DNA of 64,000 bases from Lonicera japonica (Eukaryota; Streptophyta; Magnoliopsida; Dipsacales; Caprifoliaceae), in contig CM038466.1 of the NCBI GenBank assembly GCA_021464415.1, forward strand, positions 23,685,017 through 23,749,016, given 5' to 3'. The notes below the pieces were generated by a model, which ran no database searches, was not told where the DNA came from, and was given only the letters and a program-made list of their open reading frames with translations. Positions 23,045-34,445 of the stretch are shown in pieces (the first letter of the stretch is position 1; every line of letters begins with the position of its first letter). Both the position numbers and the translations under genes were made by a program.

Positions 23045-23470
23045 TAAAAAAACTTCTCACAAAAAGGTCAGTTTAGTAAATGCCCAGCTTGCAAGAAGCA
23101 CACTTATACTCTGTAAAAAAAAAAAAACCTCTCACAAAGAGGTCAGTTTAGTAAGTGCTCAGTTCGCAAAAAACACACATGTACTCTGTAAAAAAAACCT
23201 TTCACAAAGATGCCAGTTTTTCAACTGAAGAGGCTTGGTAACAAATGAGAAAATTGTCAAAATTTGCCTAAGTTAGAAAGGAGCACGACTTTACTCAAGA
23301 CTTAGCTAAAAAGAACAAATTTTCCCTTTTTTTACCAAGGACTTCGCAAAAAAATTTTCTATCACCATATAGGTCAGTTACCAAACACAAAAGGATCTTA
23401 ATGTAGGCCTGCTGAGAACTGTATAATTCCTCTCACACAGAGGTCATTGTAGTAACTGATCAGCTCAATG
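23045..23470 (+). repeat. Tandem repeats in the 3' region of the Tat element
   Basis: Two full units of about 70 to 73 bases (23045..23114 and 23115..23187), a partial third (23188..23217) and a degenerate piece near 23428..23470 share an A-run, CTCACAAAGAGGTCAGTTTAG and ACTCTGT. They sit between integrase and the antisense gene. Tandem repeats in this hypervariable region are known for Tat-type elements. Confidence 0.75.
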
Positions 23471-23910
23471 AGCACTTTTAAACGCTAAGGCGTCTAACTA
23501 ACACTTGAAAGTTCTTAATAAATTTTTTTTAATGTCTAAGGGGCATGACTCTTACAGACTTTAACCAAAATAACAAGAATTATATTTTGTACTTAGAGAC
23601 CCAACAACAACCAGTTCAACGAGTTACAGGTCCTTGATCTCTTGTGAATATGGAAAAGACCTCTTTTGAGGCATATTGTTTATCTTTCTTAGTTCTACTT
23701 ATCTTTTCTATGTGTTGTGGGGGCATTAGAGTATTAACAAAGCTCATTACATCTCACATGACAACTTAGACAAAAGAAAAAGACAAGAATTAAAGCAAAA
23801 TAAGACAGGCAAGTTCCAAGGCAAAAAATTAAGATTCATTTCATTAATAGAAAAATGATTACAGGGGTACTAGATTTTATACAAACAGAAAAAGGAAGGA
23901 CCTATCAAAA

Positions 23911-26900
23911 CTAATGATCATCCTCGCTGCTAGCCCTTTCATCAGCCCGTGAAGGAGAGGGCTTGCGAGTCTCCCACCTGGTCAGAACGTCGGGCTCTTC
24001 TACTCTAATGAACTACAGCACAGCAATGGCATCAGGTCTTTTCTCCGATATTTTAGCCTCTAGCTCAGGGGTCACCTCAATCTCTGAGGGAATTTCTAGC
24101 TCCTTAAGCCTTTGCAGAGCTAACTTTTTACACTAATAGAAGCCAGATATGAAGGAGTCGGAGATTTTTAGCAAAGGGCCCTCGATTCGGCAAAACTCCT
24201 CCACGGCTTGAGCCCTAATCGCTGGAGTAGACTCTTTCACTTGCTTCAACTCTTTCTCTAGATCAGAGAACTGGGCATGAGAAGCCGATAGTTCGAGGTC
24301 CTTGGCCTTCAGTTAGGCTTGTAGACCCCCTAAAATGGCCTCAACATCTTCTCTTCTCTAGCTCTCAGTGTCTGCAGCTTTCTAGGCCATCTCCAAAACA
24401 GGCCCAGCAGCATGGAGCTCCCTTTGAGCTTAGGCCAGTGAATCCAACAGCCTCAATCCTCATAACCTAGTGCTCCTTCGATAGAGCCCTGTAGTCAGAC
24501 TCAACATTGCTGAGGTCGTTGACCCACTTCTTAAGACCCTCAGTTTCGACCAGGACCCCCGCGACTTGGGTAGAAATATTTTTCTTATCATTCTCAGCCC
24601 TCTCTAGGTCGCTCTTGGCGACGTACAACTCTTGCTATGTCCTTGTGAGCTTTTCTTGGAGAGCGGCATTGCCTGTGGAGCTCGAGCTCTCTTCAACTAA
24701 GTGTAAAGCAGAACATAAGAGGTTCAGTGCATGTTAAAATAATGAAGACGAGTTAATATCTGGAATGTTAAACAAAAATCTAAGTCGAAATGGATACCCA
24801 AAAATGAGCATAAATACCTTACTCATATGAAGACCGAATGAATTGGCCATGGAGGTCGTTCCATTCTCCCTGACCTACTTCAGAATAGCGTGGGATAAGG
24901 GAGGAAAAGTGAAGCCTTTCACGAAGAAGGTAGAACCGTCATGTTGGCTAGACTCTGGTACGTGCCCTTCAACCCCCAGGGAGATGGTCTGATCAGGGGC
25001 AACTTTGGACCCCGTTATGATGACATTCTCCTCATTGCCCATGGTAGCCTTTTTAGCTTCAACGGTCACTGCGATAGGGCTCTGGGACCTCTATCCTCTC
25101 CAAGGTCATTTCCTCTAGGCTGAGAAGCTGCAAACCTTCAATGGGGGCTTTCATCAAATCCACCCAAGTATGAACATCTTTTAGACGGTGAGTGCTTGTA
25201 GGAACAAGAAGTCCAGCAGCTCCGATTTCAGCAACCGTGGGTTCTGTAGCCTTAGAGCTCTCCAACAGAGCCGGAGCTCCCTCTTGACCTGCTTCAGGCC
25301 CCTTCGGCCTCTTGAAGGAGAGTAACCCTCTGGCTAAAGCACTCCTTTTATTGGTGGTCTTGTTAGTGTTCACCTTGAAGACCAACTCTGAAACAGAAGG
25401 CAAAAACATGAGTTAAGTACATAGCTCAGCTATCCATACTAGGGGTGTTAAAGCCAATCCAAAAATTGACCAAACAAACCGAACAGATCAGTAAAACCCC
25501 GAACCGAAGAAAAATCGAAACCAAAAACGAAAAAATCGAACCGAAACAAAATAGTTTGTTTGGGTTCGGGGCAAGCTAGTCCAAAATTAAACTAAACTGA
25601 ACCGAACCGAATTATATATAAAAAAATGAAAGACGTTAATATATATTCTAAGAACACATGTTAACTATACTGTTTACTGTAAATCCCGAGAGATATTATA
25701 CTTTTTACTGTAAAATATTGATAATAACTTGGTTTCATTCCCTTCTAATATTAGTACCATTTGTATTACATAATTAAAGAAGAAAATTCCTTATCTTGCC
25801 ACCCTTTTTATAGTACTCTTTAAGCAAATTTAGCCATTAACTTTTATTTATATATTAATACTTAACACTAATATCTGTAACTTTAGTCATTAACTTTTAT
25901 TTGTATTAATGCTTAAAATATATTTCAGTTGATTAAAATTACATCTAAACTAAATGACAGTGACCTAACTTATATGCTTATAAACTGTCTCCTCTCACTT
26001 ACAATTAACTTAAAATCCTACAATTTTGCAGTTAGAAGAGTGTGACAATATATTTGCTCTACCTTTTTTACTTTCAAAATTACAAATTGTTTTCATATGA
26101 ATCTATTTCCTTTTGCTATGAGTGTTGTAATAGCTCGATTCTTTTATCTTTTATCTTTTACTTAATATTTAGTATTTTAGTTAAGCAAGTTACATTATAT
26201 GTTTTATGAATTTATACTACTTTTTTTGTGAAATTCATTTAAAAAATAAATATAGAAAAACCGAATAAAATCGAACCGAAACTGATCCAAAATATTTGGT
26301 TTGAGTTTGGGTTTACAAGATTTTTAAACTGAAATCGAACCAAACCGAAACTAAATATTTGCATTTGGTTTGGGTTTGGGGTAGCCCGGTTCCCACCCTA
26401 ACCGAAATCGTAAACACGACTCCATATAATGTGATAGAAAAAGACATGAATTTACTTCTGTTGGGCACCACAGGAACTTGTCGAAGGGGAGCCACCTCCA
26501 AGACTGTGTCCCCAGGCGAACTACCTCGCTGTATCTCAGGCACCTCCTCCCTCTAAGTGTCGCCCTCAGTGACGGGCTCTGTTGTGGCTTTTATCCCATC
26601 AGCACCATGATCACTTCCTCTTTTTTGGGCAGCCTTTGTTAAGGTCCTTAGCCCTGGATCATTACGCTCGGAGGCCAGAAGCACGTCCAAAGATGGGAGA
26701 TCCCCCATAGTGAGTATGTTATCACCAATGTTGGTAAGCCTAGGGCCCAGGCTGAACCTCCACAATATCCCTGGTGCCATAACGTCAGCATAGTGCTTGA
26801 GGAAGAAGTCATTGGCGTCTTCGATCCAATCCAAGTTCACTAGCCTAGGTTTCTTCTCTTTGACTACAAAAAAAGGGGAAAAACAAAGAGGTGAGATTAG

Positions 26901-27876
26901 ACGTTACACTAGGATAATGCAATCGGAGGGGCAAATGGCACAAGAGAACAATTGAGTACTTACTAATGGAATCTGGCTCCAGGAACCAGAGCTTAAGGTC
27001 GTGGACACTAGGATACCTAGAAACATGCTTCCAGTCCTCCCTAGAGACGTAAAAAAACCTTTTCTTCCAGTTGGGTATACTGTCGGGGAGACTAAAGATA
27101 ATTTTGAAGGAACCCAACCTCGAGGGGCAGTTGAAGAGACCTTTGTTCTTCCTACCATTGTCTTTGGGCTGGAAAATAGTGATGAACTCCTCCATAGTAA
27201 TTTTGGGGCTACCGGCAGAGATAGCCCTGAAAATCAGCACCGACTCTATCAGATAGGACCATATTTTAGGGCTAACTTGTGTTGGGGTGAGGTCCATGGT
27301 CACTAGAAGTTCCCTAACATGGTCTTCCATTGGGAATCTCAACCCATGCTTAAAGGCCGCTTCATAAAAGCAGACCTCTCTAGGCCTGTAAAAGCAAGCC
27401 CTCTCATCCTGGCCTGGAGCCTTGATCCTAACTGAGTCAGGAATTTGGTACTTCCTCCTGAAGTGTGGAATGTCCGGGACAGAGAAAGTTGAGGCTATGC
27501 GAAAGACAGCCAGGGAGCTGAGATACTATGTATACTTTTTGATGTCCCTCTCCCCGTCTACCACGCTTGGAAAAAGGCAAATCCGAGCCAACTCCCCATC
27601 GTTGTCTATTATTTCTATGGACTTTACTTCGGGAAGAGTGGGAGTGTCTCCCATAGAGGAGCCCTGCTCTGTGTTGGGAGGTATTTCTAAATTCTTACCA
27701 TGGCTGGTAAAGCGGTATATGAGAATGGCTAGAGTATATAAAGAGGTGGTGGGGGCGAAATATGGAATGCGCTCGATGAAATCTACCGAGGAAACACTTG
27801 AAAATCTCCTAAAGTTATGATTAAAAGATGGTACGTGGGCCAGATTATCAAGAGAGAAGGTCGTCTGAGGGTGCTT
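23911..27876 (-). pseudogene. Spliced antisense gene inside the Tat element (putative gypsy-type transposon protein)
   Basis: Read on the minus strand, exon-like pieces 27876..26964, 26863..about 26403, 25387..24823 and 24696..23911 form one gene opposite to gag-pol. Exon 1 holds a block resembling the Pfam 'putative gypsy type transposon' domain (PF04195): SVRIKAPGQDERACFYRPRE, FYEAAFKHGLRFPME, SLPDSIPNWKKRFFYVSRED. Exon 2 starts VKEKKPRLVNLDWIEDAND. Exon 3 is Ser/Pro/Ala-rich; exon 4 is a Glu/Lys/Leu coiled coil ending RASSEDDH with a stop at 23911..23913. Introns 26963..26864 and 24822..24697 have GTAAG donors and AG acceptors and keep phase; the middle one ends CTGTTTCAG and has swollen through an insertion. 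Stops (27526, 26553, near 24880) and a shift near 25080 show decay. No start codon is clear. The function is unknown; antisense extra genes are known in some Tat elements such as Grande. Confidence 0.75.
25440..26400. mobile_element. Insertion within the second intron of the antisense gene, hAT-like ends
   Basis: About 961 bases start TAGGGGTGTTAA and end CCCACCCTA, an imperfect inverted pair. Both subterminal regions are rich in AACCGAA-type motifs (25480..25620 and 26260..26395), as in some plant hAT-type MITEs. The interior is AT-rich and not coding. Direct repeats flanking it could not be found, so its class is uncertain. Confidence 0.45.
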
Positions 27877-28303
27877 TTATGCTCTAAAACACCTCGAGTT
27901 CGAGAGGAAAAAAGATGAAAAGTAAAAAATTTCCCCTAAGGCAAGAGGATTTATATAAGGTGTGTATGAGAAGTTAAGTGTCTATTCAAAACCTTAACTG
28001 TCCATTCACAAACTGACTATCACACATTTGCACGTTCTCCAAGGAATATGGAACGGCCATGCACACATCATCAAACATTAACGGTCATATTGAATAACTC
28101 AAGGTAAAAAGGCAGGTCGTAGAATCGAGTCAGTATTCAGGATATCCACTAGGTCTGACAGAGACACCAAACCTGACCTCCACAATGAGCTTGTACAACG
28201 CACCATCCATCAAACGGAGCTCGAAACTCCCTTCAAAAGTGAACAAGAGCTTTTATCTTCGCCAATCAACTCCTCTAAGCTAAATGACAAGGATATGAGG
28301 CAA
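27877..28303 (+). other. Tat element, stretch between antisense gene and 3' LTR
   Basis: No gene is seen. It would contain the 5' leader of the antisense transcript and, next to the LTR, a weak purine-rich stretch (GACAAGGATATGAGG, 28286..28300) that may be the polypurine tract. Confidence 0.45.
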
Positions 28304-29165
28304 TTAATGGTGCAAATTATTAATCCAATTTGCCTCACCAACCACGAGCTGACGTGTGGTTGTCCACGTCAACTATCAGATCTGCCCTAGCGCGAGGAGC
28401 TCAGTGGAGCCCCGTTGGGTCACTATAAGAAAGATGGAGCCCTTCAAGAATTGGGTACCCATTCGAGACTTGATTATGAATAGCAAATTAAGAAGCTCGA
28501 GCTTTGGAGTTCCCTCTCGCCCAACTACTCTGCCAGAGTGGTTTGCAGAAGTATGGACGTCTGCCACCTGCTCTGCAGAGTGCACAAAACTCCCCTCATC
28601 TTCATTAAATGCACACCAATTGCATTTAATGCACCAGAATTCATGGATAAGCAAGGTCAGAGTTGGTTATGATTGAAGCATGGCTCCAGACCTGCTCTGG
28701 GAGTTCTGGCCATACGCTTCCTCCCAATCATATATATATAAGAAGCATTTACTTCTTTCAACCAACTAAGTTCAACCCAACAATAATAAGACAATCCTCA
28801 TAATAGAGAGCGAATCCAGCATTCAATAACAAGAGAACAAGAGAGAGAATAGAAGCTTAGAGCACTCAGTAAAGCTCCTAGAATAGAGAAGCCAGTACTC
28901 GTGTAGCCTGAGCACACTCCTATTATAACATTATGAATATATAATAGTTAGAGAGGCTTGTGTGAGTTTGTAATGCTTATTTTATTTGTAATCAATACAT
29001 GACAAACCGAGATCCTAGCTCCATTCCATAGAGGAGGACTAACCCGTATCTTTATACGAGGCCAACCTCCTCTATACATGTTTGACTCTATTGGTTTGTT
29101 GCATTCGTCATATTAATCACATGACTGTGTGGTCTAAAATATTCTTCTAATTTTTAGCACCAACA
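28304..29165 (+). repeat. 3' LTR of the Tat-type element
   Basis: Colinear with 8501..9396 but about 34 bases shorter, with many substitutions and small deletions, for example the loss around 28505 of bases present at 8695..8720. It ends TTTTTAGCACCAACA, followed by ACCTT at 29166..29170 and by the right part of repeat copy B. Confidence 0.88.
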
Positions 29166-29425
29166 ACCTTTATGGATGGTTAAATCAAAACCCTAAAGAA
29201 ATCCTAATTGGAAATTCGATCATTTCTACCTATAAACACAATACTTTAGCCCATCATAAAGCATCTCACGAAATACAACACATTAGGGTTTATAGGTGAA
29301 TAGAGAGAAACTAAATATATCCATTAAAGGCTTCCTTTGATGGATCTGATTAGCAGCTATCAACAATAACATTAACAAGCTCTTGACAACATGATGAACG
29401 AATGTATTCTTGTGTTCTTCTTCTT

Positions 29426-29456
<31 letters not shown>

Positions 29457-29512
29457 TGTGATAATCATGATGTTCAAGATCTTGGGGTTTTATATAAATA
29501 ATGTTATTACAT
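29166..29512 (+). repeat. Low-copy repeat unit, copy B right part, with expanded TTC run
   Basis: Matches 5011..5340 of copy A: GATGGTTAAATCAAAACC, CTATAAACACAATACTTTAG, TCACGAAATACAACACATTA, and the end TATAAATAATGTTATTACAT. The CTT/TTC microsatellite at 29413..29456 has about 14 units, where copy A has three. The poly-Ser or poly-Arg frames across it are not genes. Confidence 0.75.
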
Positions 29513-30342
29513 TTATCTCTCTTTGTATTCAATTAAAATCGTCATTGAGTGTTTATTACACAATATTCCTGCTTTTCAAATATTGTGAAATAAACTCTTA
29601 TTATTTGACTAGATTATCTTGTACGCGTGATGTGTGTGAGATTCAAATATGTATAATTTTAAGAACATATTCTAACATCAATGATAAATGGCCTAATGTT
29701 TAAACTTGAATTTATATTTTTCAAGGGTACACATTTAGTTCCCGTTGTAAGCAAATCTTTTTATGTTATTTAAAATTGGTATTAACTTTATATAATAGTA
29801 TATAGATAGATTTTACTTTCCCTTTCTCTCTTCCTCATGAAATTAGTTAATCCATAATTTATAACTTACTTTCTTTAAATTATATATAGTTGAATTTGAC
29901 ACGCATTGTATATGCACAAAATATAATTATATAGAAAAATCAAGAAAAAAATATTTTTTTGAATAAGCTTTTATTTTGTAAGAACATTAACAATGGAAAA
30001 TTTAGTTGTATAGTAAGTAAGGATATATTTATTATATTTACTTGATTGTTCAAAGGAAAAATAAGTACGTAGATAAATAAAATAAAGATAGGAAAGGGGA
30101 AAAAAGTAAATGAGAGTGGAAAGTTCATATTCACAAAATAAATATAACAATTTTACTTTGTATACCGTCCATTGCACATCATCTAACATTGGCCGTGATA
30201 GAAAAAAATACTTATTACAAGTGATTTTTCTTTTTTTATTTATTTATTTATAACAGACAGTATCTGGGCCAGCTTTCACACATGTCTATTAATCATCTTT
30301 CATAACTTAAACCACACTCGTTACTTTTACAGTAGCTAAAGT
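29513..30342. other. AT-rich intergenic DNA, no gene seen
   Basis: No supported gene, RNA or terminal repeat. Short hydrophobic open frames on the minus strand at 29940..30189 have the composition of AT-rich noise. Confidence 0.5.
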
Positions 30343-31111
30343 CTGTGGCGGAGCTAAGAATTTGGTTAAGTGGGGACAAAATTCAAAACACACAAAAATA
30401 TATTTAAAACCATAAAATTTGAACGTAAACACAATAATATTAATAATAATATTTCATACAACTCAAATAGAGAATGTGAACAATTACGAGAAATTACAAT
30501 AATACAATACAAATATAATAGTATTAATAATATTATGTAATTAATCAAGAATCACAACTAATGTTATATAAGTAATTAAGAAATATAACTATACATAATA
30601 TTAAAAAGTAGATATAGGAAAGGATTTGCCTTGGTAGTGTTGGAAAAATTGGTAAAATACCATTTTGAGGATAATTTTTAGTGGAACTTCACACTCGGTT
30701 GTGAAATATTATTATAGATTCGTATTTTTCTTTGAAGCGACATTGAAATCGTATATTTGTTTTCTCAAAATGGTTATGGGGTGAATGAAAAATTATCACC
30801 TAAAATGAGTTACTTAAAATAGAAAAATAGAATGAAAATGAGTAAGTCTCGTATGAAAACTTTGTGAAAAAATTGATGGGTTTATAAGAGATCACCTCTT
30901 ATAAACTCAATAAGTATTTAAGAAAAATAAGATCCCTATGTATAGTTTTGTTCTCTTACAGTTTTGTTACCTTAAAGTATAAATTTTTGTACATAAGTTT
31001 TTTTTTTTAATATATATATATTTTAAAAAAAATAATCCATATACAATAAAAAAAATTCAAAACTAAGTGGAGGAGCTCGCCTTCACTTACCCTCATGTGA
31101 CTCCGCCTATA
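30343..31111. mobile_element. hAT-like non-autonomous element
   Basis: The left end CTGTGGCGGAGCTAAG and the right end ACTCCGCCTATA (reversed TATAGGCGGAGT) form an imperfect inverted repeat around the GGCGGAG core. The same core is found in the better preserved element at 53581..54405. Flanks GCTAAAGT (30335..30342) and GCCGAAGT (31112..31119) agree at six of eight positions, consistent with an old 8-bp duplication. The interior of 769 bases is AT-rich without a transposase frame. Confidence 0.6.
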
Positions 31112-31943
31112 GCCGAAGTTCAAATTAAAGAATTCTCAATTAATCTTAAAACTAAACCCAGGATGATAACTACCGGATAAAGATTAATGGTCGGGTAATT
31201 TTTCCTTTGTGAAATACTTGTTCTTCTACGTCCCATTGTGTTTGGTACGCGTCACCTCACCACCAACCATAGACCACTTTTAATATTAAAGAAGAGAGCA
31301 ATGAGTTTACGATCTGTATAAAAAAATGTTAGGCTTATTTACTCTTAATACTTTTTTATATATAAATTAGTGTGATATTATTTTAAATAAATTTGTAGAA
31401 TCATATATTAAAATATTGATTACTTATGCTTTCAAAAAAGAAAAAAATTTGATTATTTATATTACAAAATAAATTATTTTTTTTACAAAGTATATTATTA
31501 ATTTGAGAAATTATATTATATACTTTTAAAATTATATATTATTTTGACAATAAATACACATATTTTGAAAATAATAACACTCTAAAATATTATCTTTTTT
31601 TTTTATCTAATTAATGCAACAAATGTTTGTATAAAGAGGGTGCATATAATTTAAAATCTTTAGAACTTTGTCATATGGGGACTTGGACTTTTCTATTTAA
31701 TTTTATTAAATAGAGTTTAGTTCGATATTTGAACAAGTGAATTATTTTACAAAATTTGATAGAAATTATTTTTATAATAAATAAATCATTTATACAAAAA
31801 TTTATCAAAAAATTTAAATAATAAGTGAGTAATATGATTTTTTTAAATTTTAATGATAAAATATATTTTTTTATTATAATTATTTTGTTTGATTTCTTAA
31901 AAAAATTTGATGTAGATGTTTATAATGAGTTGATTATCACGGC
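31112..31943. other. AT-rich upstream flank of the PSAT gene
   Basis: No gene is seen. It contains long A/T runs (for example 31470..31640). The likely PSAT promoter begins at its right end. Confidence 0.5.
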
Positions 31944-31950
31944 TATATAT
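31944..31950 (+). promoter_or_regulatory. Likely TATA box of the PSAT gene
   Basis: TATATAT lies about 150 bases before the start codon at 32097, in a short GC-richer context (CACGGCTATATATGCACGC). The transcription start is expected about 30 bases downstream, giving a leader of roughly 115 bases. This is inferred from position only. Confidence 0.5.
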
Positions 31951-32096
31951 GCACGCAACTAATTCTACAAACCCCGAACATTTCTACACTCGCACGGATC
32001 TTTCTATCTTCATTCGTCACTCTAGCGGTCGCACCACCAACCCCCCTTCTCAAAACTCTGCTGCAACTGAGAGAAATAAAAACAAACACCAGCACC

Positions 32097-33374
32097 ATGG
32101 CTATGTCAGCAGCAGCTACATCTCAATCCCTCTTCCTCAAAAGCCCTAGCCACCCCATCTTCAAGTCCCCCACCACCAGAACCCAAATCAACCCCTTCTC
32201 AAACACCCCCAAGACCCTCATGCCCATCACCTGTTCGACGAAAAACCAAGTCCAAGATCGCCCCTCCACGCCAGACCTTTCCCAAGAGCGCCTCTTTAAT
32301 TTCGCTGCGGGCCCAGCCACCCTGCCGGAAAATGTCCTCAAGAAGGCCCAATCTGAGCTCTACATCTGGCGAGACGCCGGTATGAGCGTGATGGAGATGA
32401 GCCACAGGGGAAAAGATTTTCTCTCCATAATCCAAAAGGCCGAGTCAGATCTGAGAACCCTTCTGAATATACCCTCAGATTATCATGTTCTTTTCCTTCA
32501 AGGTGGTGCCACTACCCAATTCGCTGCTGTTCCTCTCAATATATGTAAACCCGAAGACCAGGTTGATTATATTGTTACCGGATCTTGGGGTGATAAGGCT
32601 TTTAAGGAAGCTACCAAGTACTGCAAGCCTAATGTGATCTGGTCCGGGAAATCTGAGAAATACACCAAGATCCCTTCTTTTGATTCATTGGAACAGAACC
32701 CGCACGCCAAGTATTTGCACATTTGTGCCAATGAAACTATTCACGGGGTGGAGTTCAAGAATTATCCGACCCCGGCTAACAAAGATGCTGTTTTGATTGC
32801 TGATATGTCTTCCAATTTCTGCTCAAAGCCTGTTGATGTGAGCAAGTTCGGGATTATCTATGCTGGTGCCCAGAAGAATGTTGGCCCATCTGGTGTTACT
32901 ATAGTTATTATCAAGAAAGATTTGATTGGAAATGCTCAAGGGATTACTCCGGTGATGCTTGATTACAAGATCCATGCTGAGAATAATTCACTCTACAACA
33001 CACCTCCTTGTTATGGGATTTACATGTGTGGGTTAGTGTTTGAAGATCTGTTGGCACAGGGTGGACTGGAACAAGTTGAGAAGAACAATATCAAGAAAGC
33101 CCAGATTTTGTATGATGCAATTGATGAGAGCAACGGGTTTTACAGATGCCCAGTTGAGAAATCCGTGAGGTCGTTGATGAATGTGCCGTTTACATTGGAG
33201 CAATCTGAATTGCAGTTTGAGTTTATCCAAAAGGCGGCCGCAGAGGATATGGTGCAGCTCAAAGGACACAGATCTGTGGGTGGGATGCGAGCTTCGATAT
33301 ACAATGCTATGCCTTTGGCTGGGGTGGAGAAATTGGTAGCTTTCATGAAGGAATTCCAGGCAAGGCATGGTTGA
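32097..33374 (+). CDS. PSAT: Phosphoserine aminotransferase, plastid precursor
   Basis: An uninterrupted frame of 425 codons. PSAT is a class-V aminotransferase using pyridoxal phosphate. It converts 3-phosphohydroxypyruvate and glutamate to phosphoserine and 2-oxoglutarate, the second step of the phosphorylated serine pathway in plastids. Residues 1..65 are rich in Ser, Thr, Pro and Lys and poor in acids, as in a chloroplast transit peptide. The enzyme proper starts near [20 protein letters not shown] at about 136..141 contributes to cofactor phosphate binding, and [11 protein letters not shown] holds the Schiff-base lysine, Lys260. [16 protein letters not shown] near the C-terminus is the family signature. 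The length matches plant PSATs of about 430 residues. The start ACCATGG fits the plant consensus; a second Met follows two codons later. No introns, stops or shifts: the only intact gene here. Confidence 0.97.
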   Translation: MAMSAAATSQSLFLKSPSHPIFKSPTTRTQINPFSNTPKTLMPITCSTKNQVQDRPSTPDLSQERLFNFAAGPATLPENVLKKAQSELYIWRDAGMSVMEMSHRGKDFLSIIQKAESDLRTLLNIPSDYHVLFLQGGATTQFAAVPLNICKPEDQVDYIVTGSWGDKAFKEATKYCKPNVIWSGKSEKYTKIPSFDSLEQNPHAKYLHICANETIHGVEFKNYPTPANKDAVLIADMSSNFCSKPVDVSKFGIIYAGAQKNVGPSGVTIVIIKKDLIGNAQGITPVMLDYKIHAENNSLYNTPPCYGIYMCGLVFEDLLAQGGLEQVEKNNIKKAQILYDAIDESNGFYRCPVEKSVRSLMNVPFTLEQSELQFEFIQKAAAEDMVQLKGHRSVGGMRASIYNAMPLAGVEKLVAFMKEFQARHG

Positions 33375-33376
33375 TT

Positions 33377-34180
33377 TTTTGCCAGTTAGTTGTTGTAGCC
33401 ATTTTGGTTCTGCTCTGTTTTGTTCTGTTTTTCTTTGGTATCTTGTGTCTGTCTGTCTTTTTTTTTTTTTTCCTTGTGGGTCGGCATTCTTAATGCTTAT
33501 TAGGAGAGTATTATGGAGATTGATGTGACATTGTTTCTATTGAGGATTATGTTTGAATTGCAAGATTGATCATTAATCATTAAGTGAGAAATTTATAAAA
33601 GTTACTTGTTTTGATGATGATTAAAAGTTTGGTTTTACACGGAGGATGATTGCATCTGAAGTACATTGTATTAATGGATTTTTATATTACATTTGTGTAT
33701 AGGTTCGATTTCAATGGTAAAAGAATGTGACAAACAGCCCCTGCAGTTACGTTGGAAGAGAGGTTGAGATTATGCGTTTTGCCAGTTAGTTGTTGTAGCC
33801 ATTTTGGTTCTGCTCTGTTTTGTTCTGTTTGTCTTTGGTATCTTTTGTCTGTCTGTCTCTTTTTTTTTCCTTGTGGGTCGGCATTCTTAATGCTTATTAG
33901 GAGAGTATTATGGAGATTGATGTGACATTGTTTCTATTGAGGAGTATGTTTGAATTGCAAGATTGATCATTAATCATTAAGTGAGAAATTTATAGAAGTT
34001 ACTGGTTTTGATGATGATTAAAAGTTTGGTTTTAGTGTTTTACACGTAGGATGATTGCATCTGAAGTACATTGTATTAATGGAGTTTTATATTACATTTT
34101 GTGTATAGGTTCGATTTCAATGGTAAAAGAATGTGACAAACAGCCCATGCAGTTAAGTTGGAAGAGAGGTTGAGATTATG
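33377..34180 (+). repeat. 400-bp tandem duplication of the PSAT 3' flank
   Basis: Two units, 33377..33776 and 33777..34180, start with TTTTGCCAGTTAGTTGTTG and end GAGAGGTTGAGATTATG. The period is exactly 400 bases at the GCCAG block (33381 and 33781). By eye they differ by about 3 percent plus short indels in a T run. The first unit begins just after the PSAT stop codon, so the duplicated segment is the 3' UTR and downstream DNA, and the gene may have alternative 3' ends. Confidence 0.92.
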
Positions 34181-34261
34181 CCCACCCTATTCTCAGGCCT
34201 TTTTTGTTTCTATCCCATATTGTTATATGTATATGTGAGCAGGTTCATAGTCTACATATAA

Positions 34262-34445
34262 GGTAACCCCATGTTGCCTAAGCAGTAAGGGCGTACTTGG
34301 GATTGGATGGTTAGGCGCACGATTTCAATTCACAGTGTGTCAAGATTCTTGGGGCTACTGAGGCTTCTTCTGGTTGATAAGCGCCAAGGCCTCGTGGGAT
34401 TAGTTGGGAGAGGACCCAATACCCACGGATATGGAAAAAAAAATG
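34262..34445 (+). mobile_element. SINE, tRNA-derived, with perfect 12-bp target duplication
   Basis: GTCTACATATAA is directly repeated at 34250..34261 and 34446..34457. Between them are 184 bases with a box A-like TTGCCTAAGCAGTAAGGGCG near the start, a box B-like GATTTCAATTC about 45 bases later, and an A-rich end (GGAAAAAAAAATG). These are the features of a plant tRNA-derived SINE moved by a LINE machinery. The short open frame at 34307..34510 crosses its right end and is not a gene. Confidence 0.85.

Larger units (their letters stand above)
8501..29165 (+). mobile_element. Ty3/gypsy retrotransposon, Tat-type, degenerate, with nested insertion
   Basis: A 20.7-kb element bounded by related LTRs of 896 and 862 bases and flanked by direct copies of ACCTT (8496..8500 and 29166..29170). 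The order on the plus strand is gag, protease, reverse transcriptase, RNase H, a second archaeal-type RNase H, integrase. A long region between integrase and the 3' LTR carries an antisense gene. A second RNase H plus a long 3' region are established traits of the Tat lineage (Ogre/Retand/Grande relatives). About 8.1 kb of its length is a nested copia element in the integrase. Every reading frame has stops. The LTRs differ by many substitutions and indels, so the insertion is old. Confidence 0.88.

Noticed and set aside
29350..29703. Poly-Ser and poly-Arg frames
   Set aside because: Produced by the TTC/CTT microsatellite in repeat copy B.
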